Positions 1 through 6,285 of a DNA stretch of 16,782 nt are shown here, piece by piece; within the stretch, counting starts at the first letter, position 1, and each line of letters opens with the position of its first letter. The notes below the pieces were generated by a model. It was given only the letters and a program-made list of their open reading frames with translations. It searched no databases and was not told the origin of the DNA. A program made the translations under genes and the position numbers. Source of the DNA: Neisseriaceae bacterium (lineage in GTDB: Bacteria; Pseudomonadota; Gammaproteobacteria; Burkholderiales; Neisseriaceae); contig JAFSQZ010000068.1 of assembly GCA_017446355.1 (NCBI GenBank), forward strand, positions 1 through 16,782, written 5' to 3'.

Positions 1-40
1 TTGTGTTATAATTACCCTGCCTGCATTATCGGCATCTTAA
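1..40 (+). CDS. ntrY: C-terminal end of a probable sensor histidine kinase (NtrY type), partial
   Basis: Reading from base 2, the last 12 codons give CVIITLPALSAS followed by TAA at 38-40. An alternating hydrophobic strand ending in L-P is the usual end of a histidine-kinase ATPase domain (G-T-x-V-x-I-x-L-P), and a response regulator of the NtrX type starts 78 bases downstream. I infer this is the tail of its partner kinase, NtrY. Only these codons are visible, so the identity rests on position and a short motif. The gene would be co-transcribed with the regulator. Confidence 0.55.
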   Translation, partial: CVIITLPALSAS

Positions 41-44
41 ATTT

Positions 45-89
45 GAACGTTTTGAACGTTTTGAACGTTTTGAACGTTTTGAACGTTTT
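45..89 (+). repeat. 9-bp tandem repeat, five perfect copies
   Basis: The unit GAACGTTTT is repeated five times without change (starts at 45, 54, 63, 72 and 81). Each unit contains the palindrome AACGTT. The array lies between the probable ntrY stop (38-40) and the ntrX start (119), so it forms most of the operon spacer. A perfect short tandem array can change copy number by slippage. Changes of 9 bp would alter the spacing but not a reading frame. Confidence 0.95.
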
Positions 90-118
90 TTAATTTATGG
101 AGATGATAGGAACAAACA

Positions 119-1387
119 ATGCGCAGCACTGACATTCTAATTGTTGATGATGAAATTGGTATTCGTGAAGTTTTAAAAGAAACACTAGAAGACGAGGGTT
201 ACACCATTGCATTAGCGGAAAACATAGAAGAAGCACGACAACTGCGCAACAAAATCCGTCCATCAATGGTTTTATTAGACATTTGGCTGCCTGATGGAGA
301 TGGCATCACGCTACTCAAAGAATGGAGTGCCAATGGCTTATTAACGATGTCCGTAGTAATGATGAGTGGTCATGGCAGCATTGAAACTGCCGTAGAAGCC
401 ACCAAATTTGGTGCATTAGATTATCTAGAAAAACCCATTACCTTACAAAAACTATTACAAAGCGTAGAAAACGCCTTACAACACACCACAAAACAACACC
501 ACAAATCTTCAACACTAGACAATTTAGGCAAAGCCACATCTGTTCAAACCCTAAAAGAACAACTCAAAAAAACATCTGACCAATTTTCCCCCATCTTTCT
601 GATTGGCGAAATAGGTTCTCCCTTTGAAATGATTGCACGCGCGGTGCATAAACCCAACACCCCTTGGGTTTACCCCAAAAACATCAACAATCTTCATCAT
701 CAAGCCGTTGAATTATTAAATCAAACCCATTTAGGCGTGTTGTATCTTGGCGATATTTCAAAATACGATGCCAGCATTCAGCAAAGCATTGCCCAGCTTA
801 TCCCCAAAGCCATTAAACACCACACGCGCATTATCTTTTGCAGCACCAAGCCATTAAATGAATTATTTGTTAACAATAAAAATCCACAATTTTTAAATGT
901 ATTGGCAAGTTTTGTCATCAATATTCCGCCTTTGCGCCACCACAGTGAAGACATTGAACATTTTATCCATTACATTATGCAAGAACTCTGTCAAAGCAAA
1001 AACATCGCCCCTACTCACTTTCGCGAATCCGCGATGGCACAGCTGTGTCAATACACGTGGCCAGGCAACTGGGAGCAACTCAAAAACATCGTTACCAATT
1101 TGGTTTTAAATTCAGAAACGCATGAAATCGGCGAAAGAGAAGTTTCGCAACTGCTTAGTCAATTTCGCACAGATGACGAAGAAGATGCGATGCACGGTGA
1201 TTTTGACTTTGACCTGCCTTTACGCGAATTGCGTGAACTCATTGAAAAACGCTATTTTGAATACCACATTCGCAAAGAACGTGGCAATATGAGTCATGTC
1301 GCCCTAAAAGTCGGTTTAGAGCGCACACATTTATACCGAAAACTCAAACAACTAGGTATTTATTTCTCGCGTCGTAGCGAAAAATAA
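119..1387 (+). CDS. ntrX: Response regulator of the NtrX type with degenerate AAA+ domain
   Basis: A 422-residue regulator of a two-component system. Residues 1-120 form a receiver domain with acidic pocket D10/D11, phospho-acceptor D54, S83 and K105. The middle (about 135-340) aligns in general shape with a sigma-54 AAA+ domain. Its Walker A position reads GEIGSPFEM instead of G-x-x-G-x-G-K-E, the GAFTGA loop is missing, and the Walker B position reads LYLGDIS instead of a D-E pair. The C-terminus (about 375-422) is a Fis-type helix-turn-helix ending LERTHLYRKLKQLGI. AGGA at 108-111 lies 7 bases before the ATG. It probably binds DNA and acts without sigma-54, as proposed for neisserial NtrX. 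Partner kinase: the upstream gene. Confidence 0.9.
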   Translation: MRSTDILIVDDEIGIREVLKETLEDEGYTIALAENIEEARQLRNKIRPSMVLLDIWLPDGDGITLLKEWSANGLLTMSVVMMSGHGSIETAVEATKFGALDYLEKPITLQKLLQSVENALQHTTKQHHKSSTLDNLGKATSVQTLKEQLKKTSDQFSPIFLIGEIGSPFEMIARAVHKPNTPWVYPKNINNLHHQAVELLNQTHLGVLYLGDISKYDASIQQSIAQLIPKAIKHHTRIIFCSTKPLNELFVNNKNPQFLNVLASFVINIPPLRHHSEDIEHFIHYIMQELCQSKNIAPTHFRESAMAQLCQYTWPGNWEQLKNIVTNLVLNSETHEIGEREVSQLLSQFRTDDEEDAMHGDFDFDLPLRELRELIEKRYFEYHIRKERGNMSHVALKVGLERTHLYRKLKQLGIYFSRRSEK

Positions 1388-1400
1388 GCCAAACACATTT

Positions 1401-1495
1401 GAAACTTTTGCAAAACTTATTCTTTAAATTTAAATGTGTTATGAACACTTTGCAAAATGTGCTTCACTTAAAATAACGAATTTTGCAAAGGTTTC
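1401..1495. mobile_element. MITE-like inverted repeat, about 95 bp
   Basis: The left end GAAACTTTTGCAAAA (1401-1415) is matched in inverse at the right end by TTTTGCAAAGGTTTC (1481-1495). The similarity extends inward imperfectly for about 25 bases. The ends resemble the GAGACCTTTGCAAAA-type termini I remember for neisserial IS5-family elements, but that is from memory. There is no coding capacity, and I see no clear target duplication. A second nested inverted pair, AACACATTT (1392-1400) with AAATGTGTT (1432-1440), may let the left part act as a terminator for ntrX. Confidence 0.45.
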
Positions 1496-1532
1496 TCTTA
1501 ATAAAACCTGTAAAACCCAACTTTTCATTATT

Positions 1533-1573
1533 CGTCATTCTGACCCAGAACAAAGTAAAGGGAAAGAATGACG
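1533..1573. repeat. Inverted repeat CGTCATTCT...AGAATGACG, copy 1
   Basis: A 9-bp arm CGTCATTCT (1533-1541) pairs with AGAATGACG (1565-1573) around a 23-base purine-rich loop, and GCGTTTTG follows. A second, longer-armed copy lies at 3956-4004. It is intergenic, upstream of the small gene at 1626. Confidence 0.75.
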
Positions 1574-1613
1574 CGTTTTGCAAGCGTTCACATTTCACTT
1601 TATGTTTCAATAT

Positions 1614-1625
1614 TTCAGGCAGCCT
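1614..1625 (-). repeat. DNA uptake sequence (exact)
   Basis: Exact 12-mer on the - strand. It ends directly before ATG 1626, and its AGG (1617-1619) is placed like a Shine-Dalgarno. It lacks the GAA needed for the 15-bp palindrome, so only the Simonsiella dialect is present. Confidence 0.9.
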
Positions 1626-1835
1626 ATGATGAATTCAGCGTTAGACGATATGATGGAACACGAAGCTTATGCTGATGTACAAGAAACTTTATTGTTTTTA
1701 TTAGAAGAATGTAGTTTAGATGAAGCACCCAGTATAGATGAAGTCGTCAAATGGCAAGCCGTTTTCAGGCAGCGTGGGGGTAAATTTCAAAAACTCGCGC
1801 ATCTTTGTGAACAATTTATTCAAGAAAATCAATAA
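1626..1835 (+). CDS. Small protein of unknown function (69 residues)
   Basis: I do not recognise this protein. From ATG 1626 it reads MMNSALDDMMEHEAYADVQ and ends QFIQENQ. It is acidic in the first half, predicted helical, with no signal peptide or membrane segment. An upstream ATG at 1602 and a TTG at 1578 are in frame. I prefer 1626 (or 1629) because the uptake sequence before it supplies AGG six bases away and would otherwise be translated as FRQP. The stop overlaps the start of the VanZ-like gene by one base (TAATG), so the two are probably translationally coupled. A similar DUS remnant inside the gene (TTCAGGCAGCGT, 1764-1775) suggests it is at home in this genome. Confidence 0.65.
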   Translation: MMNSALDDMMEHEAYADVQETLLFLLEECSLDEAPSIDEVVKWQAVFRQRGGKFQKLAHLCEQFIQENQ

Positions 1836-2212
1836 TGTATTTTAAAAACAAATGGTTTTATGCCGCGCTTATATGGTTTTTTCTCGGTATTTATGCCCTG
1901 ATTTTTCGTGAAAACAGTGGCACACATTCACCGCCTTTTCCACATTTTGACAAACTTGCCCACGCTTTATTATTTTTTGCGCAAATATGGTTAACCGCTA
2001 AAATTTGGCTCACTCAATCGCGCCAGCCACCTTATCAAGCATTATGGATATTCGGTTTAGCATACGCCATTGTCAGCGAGTTGGCACAACATTTTTTTAC
2101 ACAAACACGTTCTGGCGATATTTGGGACATTGGCGCGGATTTACTTGGCACAACTTTGGCATTGTTTCTTGCAAAAATACGTGTTTCATTGTGGCAAAAA
2201 ACATCAACATAA
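1835..2212 (+). CDS. VanZ-like family membrane protein
   Basis: A 125-residue inner-membrane protein with about four hydrophobic segments (near residues 7-24, 40-60, 68-85 and 98-115). The pattern DKLAHALLFFA in the first half, followed by ELAQHFF...SGDIWDIGADLLGTTLAL, is typical of VanZ-like proteins. VanZ itself contributes to teicoplanin resistance, but most family members have no known role. It begins inside the stop codon of the preceding small gene (TAATG). It converges on the GTPase gene with a 36-base gap holding an uptake sequence. Confidence 0.8.
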   Translation: MYFKNKWFYAALIWFFLGIYALIFRENSGTHSPPFPHFDKLAHALLFFAQIWLTAKIWLTQSRQPPYQALWIFGLAYAIVSELAQHFFTQTRSGDIWDIGADLLGTTLALFLAKIRVSLWQKTST

Positions 2213-2228
2213 ATTCAACAAAAGTTTC

Positions 2229-2240
2229 AGGCTGCCTGAA
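2229..2240 (+). repeat. DNA uptake sequence (exact, palindromic form)
   Basis: Exact copy inside TTCAGGCTGCCTGAA (2226-2240), in the gap between the convergent VanZ-like and GTPase genes. Confidence 0.9.
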
Positions 2241-2248
2241 CAATAACA

Positions 2249-3598
2249 TCAATGCGTCATGCTTAATTGACTAACCAAATTTAAGGCTGCCTGAAAACGA
2301 TTTTGCGTGGCTTCGGTTTCGGAAAAACCATTTAAACTTGACCATTTTTCGTTTTGACGCGCTTTGTTTAATATATTGGGCAGTTTGTCTGATGACCAAG
2401 GCGTGTTGCCACTATTAAAACGAATATTGTCTTGCGCGGCGTGTCCACGTGTTTGCAAAACATTTAATAAATCCATTGCGCGTGCGGCTAATAAAGTGAG
2501 TGTCGCGTTGTCTATGTATAACGTTTGAATGCCTGAAAGTTTATCGGATAACACTTGCCAATTGGGCGCAATGCCACCTAATAAACCGCCAATTGCCGTT
2601 GCCGCGCCCAAACTCATTCCCATTGTGAGCGCATCAAGTCCCAAACCAATTAACGCACCCGCTGCCGCACCTTTACTGGCGCGAATACCATAACTTTTCA
2701 ATAATTCTGTATCAAAAGGATCTTGTGTAAACGCTTGTAATGCCCAGTCGTCTGCATCTAATTCATTGTGGTAAAACGCGTATAAATTGAGCAATTGTTG
2801 TTGCAACTGTTTTTCTAATTGACGCACTTTGTCTTGCATTTGTTGTTGAATTTCAGGCAGCCTGAAAGATTCGGTTTCGTCTAGCTGTTGTTTATACGCG
2901 GCAACATTGATTAAAAAATGCGCAATATGATTTTTGGCTTGTTGGTCTAACTTTTGCCAGTCTTGTCGCCGCATTGTAATCAATTGGTCTAATACTTGGC
3001 GTTCAGGCAGCATTGTTGCCAAGTTTTCCCACAAACGAATTTCACCTTCAAAATCAAAAGCAACGGTATCAAAACTAGCAAAAACATGCAGTAAACGGCG
3101 TGCCAACATCGTTTGCCATTCGTTAATATCTTGATTTTTCACAAAGTTAAACACTGGCATTATTGGTTTGGCGCACCAAGACAATACTGTTAATTCATCT
3201 TTATATTTTGGCAACACAGGTTCACGCGCATCAATCACGTACAAAGCCATATCGCTTGCCAATAATTGACGCAACACTTTGGCTTCTTGGGCAAATTCCG
3301 TTTGCGCCACATCAGCAGCCAAAAAGTGTGTTACGCGTTCAATACCATCTTGTTTGCCAGACGTTTCATTTTCCAACCAGTCCAAGACACCGCCCGCATC
3401 TTCTAAACCTGGTGTGTCATACAGTTTAACCAAAGCTTCTGCACCATCGTTAATAATGGCTTCTTCCACGTGGCGCGTGGTTGCGGCTGCGTTTTTGACT
3501 TCACCAAAATCGCTGTTGCGCAACAGCGTGCGCATTAAGGAAGTTTTGCCTGTATTGGTATGCCCCACCACTGATAAAGATAAGGTTTTCATTATCAT
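2249..3598 (-). CDS. GTPase with DUF3482-type C-terminal region
   Basis: A 449-residue P-loop GTPase. G1 is GHTNTGKTS (12-20), threonines at 40/41 suit G2, and G3 is DTPG (61-64). The G4 position reads NFVK (151-154) rather than N-K-x-D, so base recognition may differ. Residues 250-272 are Gln-rich and probably coiled coil. Residues 308-346 are Gly/Ala-rich (GAAAGALIGLGLDALTMG and on), a glycine-zipper-like stretch that could insert in or lie on membrane. I recall this family as DUF3482, often next to a DUF2868 gene in beta-proteobacteria; no such partner is visible here. Two ATGs compete for the start (3598 and 3592), and the upstream GGG suits either. Uptake sequences lie within the frame, giving FRLPE near residue 246 and FQAAL near the C-terminus. 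The function is unknown. Confidence 0.8.
   Translation of the reverse strand: MIMKTLSLSVVGHTNTGKTSLMRTLLRNSDFGEVKNAAATTRHVEEAIINDGAEALVKLYDTPGLEDAGGVLDWLENETSGKQDGIERVTHFLAADVAQTEFAQEAKVLRQLLASDMALYVIDAREPVLPKYKDELTVLSWCAKPIMPVFNFVKNQDINEWQTMLARRLLHVFASFDTVAFDFEGEIRLWENLATMLPERQVLDQLITMRRQDWQKLDQQAKNHIAHFLINVAAYKQQLDETESFRLPEIQQQMQDKVRQLEKQLQQQLLNLYAFYHNELDADDWALQAFTQDPFDTELLKSYGIRASKGAAAGALIGLGLDALTMGMSLGAATAIGGLLGGIAPNWQVLSDKLSGIQTLYIDNATLTLLAARAMDLLNVLQTRGHAAQDNIRFNSGNTPWSSDKLPNILNKARQNEKWSSLNGFSETEATQNRFQAALNLVSQLSMTH
2284..2295 (+). repeat. DNA uptake sequence (exact, in coding sequence)
   Basis: Exact copy preceded by TTA, so not palindromic. It is translated on the - strand as part of FQAAL near the GTPase C-terminus. 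Confidence 0.9.
2852..2863 (-). repeat. DNA uptake sequence (exact, palindromic form, in coding sequence)
   Basis: TTCAGGCAGCCTGAA spans 2852-2866, within the GTPase gene, encoding FRLPE in the Gln-rich linker region. Confidence 0.9.
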
Positions 3599-3725
3599 CG
3601 CCCAAAATAAAAACGCACCATTCTAACATAAAGAAAGTGCTGTCGTTGACACGCCAAAAAAGGAATACTTCACGGTGTTTTTAAGCGTTTTCAGGCAGCT
3701 TTCACTGTTCTCAACCCATCGCGTT

Positions 3726-3754
3726 TTACAAAGATTTTAATGATGTGGCATAAT
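3726..3754 (+). promoter_or_regulatory. Candidate promoter of the small lipoprotein gene
   Basis: The -10 candidate CATAAT (3749-3754) has an extended TGG just before it (3746-3748). A weak -35 candidate TTACAA (3726-3731) is 17 bases upstream. The ATG is 45 bases downstream. The extended -10 is the better part of the evidence. Confidence 0.45.
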
Positions 3755-3799
3755 CAACGCGTTGCGTTGTATTCATCATAACGAATATGGAGATAAAAA

Positions 3800-3934
3800 A
3801 TGTTCAAAATATGGAAAATATTAACGGTATTATTCAGTTTATACGCTTTATCAGCCTGCTCTGCTAATGGACAATCCAATAATGTGGTTTATGGCGATGT
3901 TAAAGCTGGCGTGGAAACCAGCCGAAATTTTTAA
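3800..3934 (+). CDS. Small lipoprotein (44 residues) with porin-like mature end
   Basis: A 44-codon frame with GGAG at 3789-3792, seven bases before the ATG. Residues 1-19 form a lipoprotein signal: Lys residues, a hydrophobic core, then LSAC with Cys20 as the acylation site. The mature part begins CSANGQSNN and ends VVYGDVKAGVETSRNF. That end closely matches the first mature residues of neisserial porins as I remember them (YGTIKAGVETSRS). The gene then stops, 22 bases before an inverted repeat (3956-4004). It is either a genuine tiny lipoprotein or the 5' remnant of a porin-like gene joined to a lipoprotein signal. The start and ribosome site look functional. It stands alone between two - strand genes. 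Confidence 0.6.
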   Translation: MFKIWKILTVLFSLYALSACSANGQSNNVVYGDVKAGVETSRNF

Positions 3935-3955
3935 AAGAAAATCTATAAACGCAAG

Positions 3956-4004
3956 ACGCGTCATTCTAACCCTGTGCAGAAGAGAATGGGAAAGAATGAC
4001 GCGT
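3956..4004. repeat. Inverted repeat ACGCGTCATTCT...AGAATGACGCGT, copy 2
   Basis: Perfect 12-bp arms (3956-3967 and 3993-4004) flank a 25-base loop. TTTTATGTTTTTTTT follows on the + strand, so for the lipoprotein gene it could also be a rho-independent terminator. It is related to the copy at 1533-1573; the loop sequences differ but both keep a GGGAAAGAATGACGCGTTTT right side. Confidence 0.8.
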
Positions 4005-4032
4005 TTTATGTTTTTTTTAAATAGATTATTGA

Positions 4033-4521
4033 CTAATCAATTTTTATGTACTGCACTTCCAAAATTTCAATTTCTTCACGTGCAGTTGGCGTGTTCAGCC
4101 AAACAACATCACCTTCTCGAGCTTTAATCAATGCGCGCGCCAAAGGAGATTTCCACGAGATTTTATTTTGATGAACATCAATTTCGTCTTCACCAACAAT
4201 GCGCACGGTTTGTTCGTCGCCATTTGCACGCAGTAGTGTAACGGTTGCCGAGAAAAAAATTTGGTCGGTGGCTTCGCGCGTTTCGGGGTCAACCACTTGT
4301 GCATTTTCCAATCGTTTGGTTAAAAAACGAATGCGCCTGTCTATTTCGCGCATACGTCGTTTACCATAAAGATAATCGCCATTTTCACTGCGATCGCCAT
4401 TGCTTGCCGCCCAATTCACAATTTGTACAATTTCAGGACGTTCTTTGTGTACCAGTTGATACAACTCATCTTTTAAAGCTTGATGACCTTTTGGGGTGAG
4501 ATAAATTTTTTGTTCGCTCAT
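4033..4521 (-). CDS. greB: Transcription elongation factor GreB
   Basis: A 162-residue Gre factor, close to the usual length of about 158. The N-terminal coiled coil (about 5-78) carries the loop ASNGDRSENGDYLYGKRR, whose acidic residues are inserted into the RNA polymerase secondary channel to stimulate cleavage of backtracked transcripts. The C-terminal FKBP-like domain contains ISWKSPLARALI. The longer, basic form and the NGDYLYGKRRMREIDRRIRFL pattern favour GreB over GreA. No good ribosome site precedes the ATG; the 20 bases upstream are mainly A and T. It is last in a - strand run and is separated from the carboxypeptidase gene by an inverted DUS pair. Confidence 0.93.
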   Translation of the reverse strand: MSEQKIYLTPKGHQALKDELYQLVHKERPEIVQIVNWAASNGDRSENGDYLYGKRRMREIDRRIRFLTKRLENAQVVDPETREATDQIFFSATVTLLRANGDEQTVRIVGEDEIDVHQNKISWKSPLARALIKAREGDVVWLNTPTAREEIEILEVQYIKID

Positions 4522-4548
4522 AATATTTAAAAAATCGTTTTTCCGTTT

Positions 4549-4575
4549 TTCAGGCAGCTTTTAAGGCTGCCTGAA
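4549..4575 (-). terminator. Hairpin made of two inverted uptake-sequence copies
   Basis: TTCAGGCAGC (4549-4558) and GCTGCCTGAA (4566-4575) form a perfect 10-bp stem with a 7-base loop. It lies just after the carboxypeptidase stop and before greB. Inverted DUS pairs are known to act as terminators in Neisseria. Here the T tract on the - strand is distant, so termination may be weak and greB may still be read through. Confidence 0.55.
4564..4575 (+). repeat. DNA uptake sequence (exact)
   Basis: Exact copy forming the right arm of the inverted pair. The left arm (4549-4560) is an 11/12 match. It is preceded by TTA, so not the 15-bp palindrome. Confidence 0.9.
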
Positions 4576-4579
4576 TGTG

Positions 4580-5728
4580 TTAGTTACTGGTGTTTTTTTC
4601 TTTTTCCAGTTGATGACAAACCGCTAAAATCGGCGTGAGTATGCTTTCGCCCAAACGCAAAGAACGTTGCCCATTCCAACCGAAATCATCATCAGGAAGA
4701 TTGTGGTTGTCTTTAAATGGCATTTCCAACGTGTACGCCAAACATTGGAAAGTATTGCCGACATAATTGGTGGCAAGGCTTAAATTGGCTTGACCTGCGG
4801 CATCTTTTGGATAACCGTGAACATCTTGAAAATCAGGACTGGCTGCGACAAAAACAGTTTTAAAAATGTTTTCCAGCTGCGCAATGCGTTCGTTATAAGT
4901 TGGCACGCCTTCTGTACCCGCCACAAAATTATACGGCAAGCTTTCATCACCATGTATGTCTAGAAAAAGGTCTACGCCTGTTTCGTGCATTTTTTCACGC
5001 ACATAATAAACCTCTGGACTTTTTTCCACACTTGGCGCAAGCCATTCACGATTGAGATTAGCCCCTGCTGCATTGGTGCGCAAATTCCCTAAAAAGGAAC
5101 CATCTGGATTCATATTGGGGACAACGTAAAAAGTGGCTTTGTCTAATAAGGTTCGCGCGGTAGGGTCTTGTGGGTCAAGTAAACGCGCCAAAAAACCTTC
5201 CATAAACCATTCTGCCATTGTTTCGCCTGGATGTTGACGTGCAATCACCCATACTTTTAAATCACTTTCGGCTTGGTTACCAATGGTGAGCAAATTTAAA
5301 TCACGCCCTTGAATGGTGTTGCCCAAATCGTCAATTTGACACAAGCCACTGCTTTGCGCTTCGCCCAATAAATTTAAGTGTTGTTCGTGGGTATACGGTT
5401 CAAAATAAGCGTAATAAACGCTGTTTGCAAGTGGTGTGTGGTTGATGATGAGTTCACCGTTTTCGTATACGGTTGGGACGCGAAACCATTTTTGTCGGTC
5501 ATAAGAAGCAAATGCTTGATATTCTTTCCAACCTTCTGGATAAGCAGCTTCGTGTGCGTTTTCAAAGTGCATCACGCAATGTGTATACGCCGCACCTTGT
5601 AAACGAAAATAAAACCATTGTTTAAATTCAGAAGCATTGTCTGGACGCAGATTTAAACGAATGTGTTCTGGGTCGGATAAATCTTTAACAATAATTGCGC
5701 CACCATCAAAATGAGTGCTGATTTTCAT
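4580..5728 (-). CDS. M14-family zinc carboxypeptidase, cytosolic-carboxypeptidase-like
   Basis: A 382-residue protein from ATG 5728. I chose this start because AAAGGAAAG lies just upstream; the longer frame from 5746 merely translates this ribosome site. Residues 1-125 form the beta-rich N-terminal domain seen in bacterial relatives of cytosolic carboxypeptidases. The M14 zinc site is HPGE (H166, E169) plus H259 in DIHGDE. NAAGANLNREW supplies substrate-binding Asn/Arg, and E335 in YTLEMPF is the likely catalytic base. All catalytic positions are present, so it should be active. There is no signal peptide, so it is cytoplasmic. The natural substrate of bacterial members is not settled. It follows folA by 32 bases on the same strand. 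Confidence 0.85.
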   Translation of the reverse strand: MKISTHFDGGAIIVKDLSDPEHIRLNLRPDNASEFKQWFYFRLQGAAYTHCVMHFENAHEAAYPEGWKEYQAFASYDRQKWFRVPTVYENGELIINHTPLANSVYYAYFEPYTHEQHLNLLGEAQSSGLCQIDDLGNTIQGRDLNLLTIGNQAESDLKVWVIARQHPGETMAEWFMEGFLARLLDPQDPTARTLLDKATFYVVPNMNPDGSFLGNLRTNAAGANLNREWLAPSVEKSPEVYYVREKMHETGVDLFLDIHGDESLPYNFVAGTEGVPTYNERIAQLENIFKTVFVAASPDFQDVHGYPKDAAGQANLSLATNYVGNTFQCLAYTLEMPFKDNHNLPDDDFGWNGQRSLRLGESILTPILAVCHQLEKEKNTSN

Positions 5729-5760
5729 ATTCTTTCCTTTAAACAATAACTAATCTATTT

Positions 5761-6255
5761 TCAGGCTGCCTGAATATTGCGAACATAATGCACAAAATCA
5801 AAAGCAATATTTTTATTTGAAAGATGCGATTGACGTGAAACTTCTTGCCAATCATCGCTTAATTTAGGAAAAAAAGCATCGCCTGACACGCTTAACTTAA
5901 CTTCTGTTAAACGCAAATCTGTTGCCAAACCAATGGCTTGTTCATAAATTTGCGCACCACCCATAATAATGATTTCTTCTTCGCTTGCACAAGCAGCAAT
6001 AGCATTTGTTAAATCAGCAAACACTTCCGCGCCCTCTTCTTGCCAATTTTTTTGGCGTGTAATCACCATATTACGGCGATTGGGCAAAGGTTTGCGCGGT
6101 AAACTGTCCCAAGTTTTCCGTCCCATTATCACAGGTTTATGCGAAGTATAAGCTTTAAAAAAAGCAAAATCTTCTGGAATATGCCAAGGAATATCGTTAT
6201 TTGCACCAATCACGCGATTTTCTGACATCGCTGCAATTAAAGTTATTTTCTGCAT
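5761..6255 (-). CDS. folA: Dihydrofolate reductase
   Basis: A 164-residue enzyme that reduces dihydrofolate to tetrahydrofolate with NADPH in the cytoplasm. The N-terminus (ITLIAAMSENRVIGANNDIPWH) is typical. The active-site acid is D29 in IPEDFAFFK. The NADPH-binding pieces MGRKTWDSLP, NMVITRQ and IIMGGAQIYEQA follow in order. AAGGA eight bases before the ATG supports the start. The last codons and the TGA stop are formed by an uptake sequence (NIQAA-stop, 5761-5774). It lies 30 bases after rluB in the same - strand run. Trimethoprim target. Confidence 0.96.
   Translation of the reverse strand: MQKITLIAAMSENRVIGANNDIPWHIPEDFAFFKAYTSHKPVIMGRKTWDSLPRKPLPNRRNMVITRQKNWQEEGAEVFADLTNAIAACASEEEIIIMGGAQIYEQAIGLATDLRLTEVKLSVSGDAFFPKLSDDWQEVSRQSHLSNKNIAFDFVHYVRNIQAA
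5763..5774 (+). repeat. DNA uptake sequence (exact, palindromic form)
   Basis: It overlaps the folA 3' end. Read on the - strand it encodes the final Gln-Ala-Ala and contributes to the TGA stop (5761-5763). Confidence 0.9.
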
Positions 6256-6271
6256 CTTTGTTTTCCTTTTC

Positions 6272-6283
6272 AGGCTGCCTGAA
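6272..6283 (+). repeat. DNA uptake sequence (exact, palindromic form)
   Basis: In the 30-base gap between rluB and folA, two bases from the rluB stop. Confidence 0.9.
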
Positions 6284-6285
6284 AT

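Noticed and set aside
43..93. Open frame reading (LNV)x5 across the 9-bp repeat
   Set aside because: The frame has no kinase-like sequence before the repeat, whereas the neighbouring frame gives a convincing kinase C-terminus with a stop at 38-40. The repeat is therefore most likely non-coding.
2005..2274. + strand frame overlapping the VanZ-like gene
   Set aside because: It is a shifted frame of a clear VanZ-like coding sequence with no independent start signal.
3867..4127. 86-codon + strand frame over the lipoprotein end and greB end
   Set aside because: It runs in another frame through the lipoprotein gene, an inverted repeat and antisense greB, with no ribosome site.
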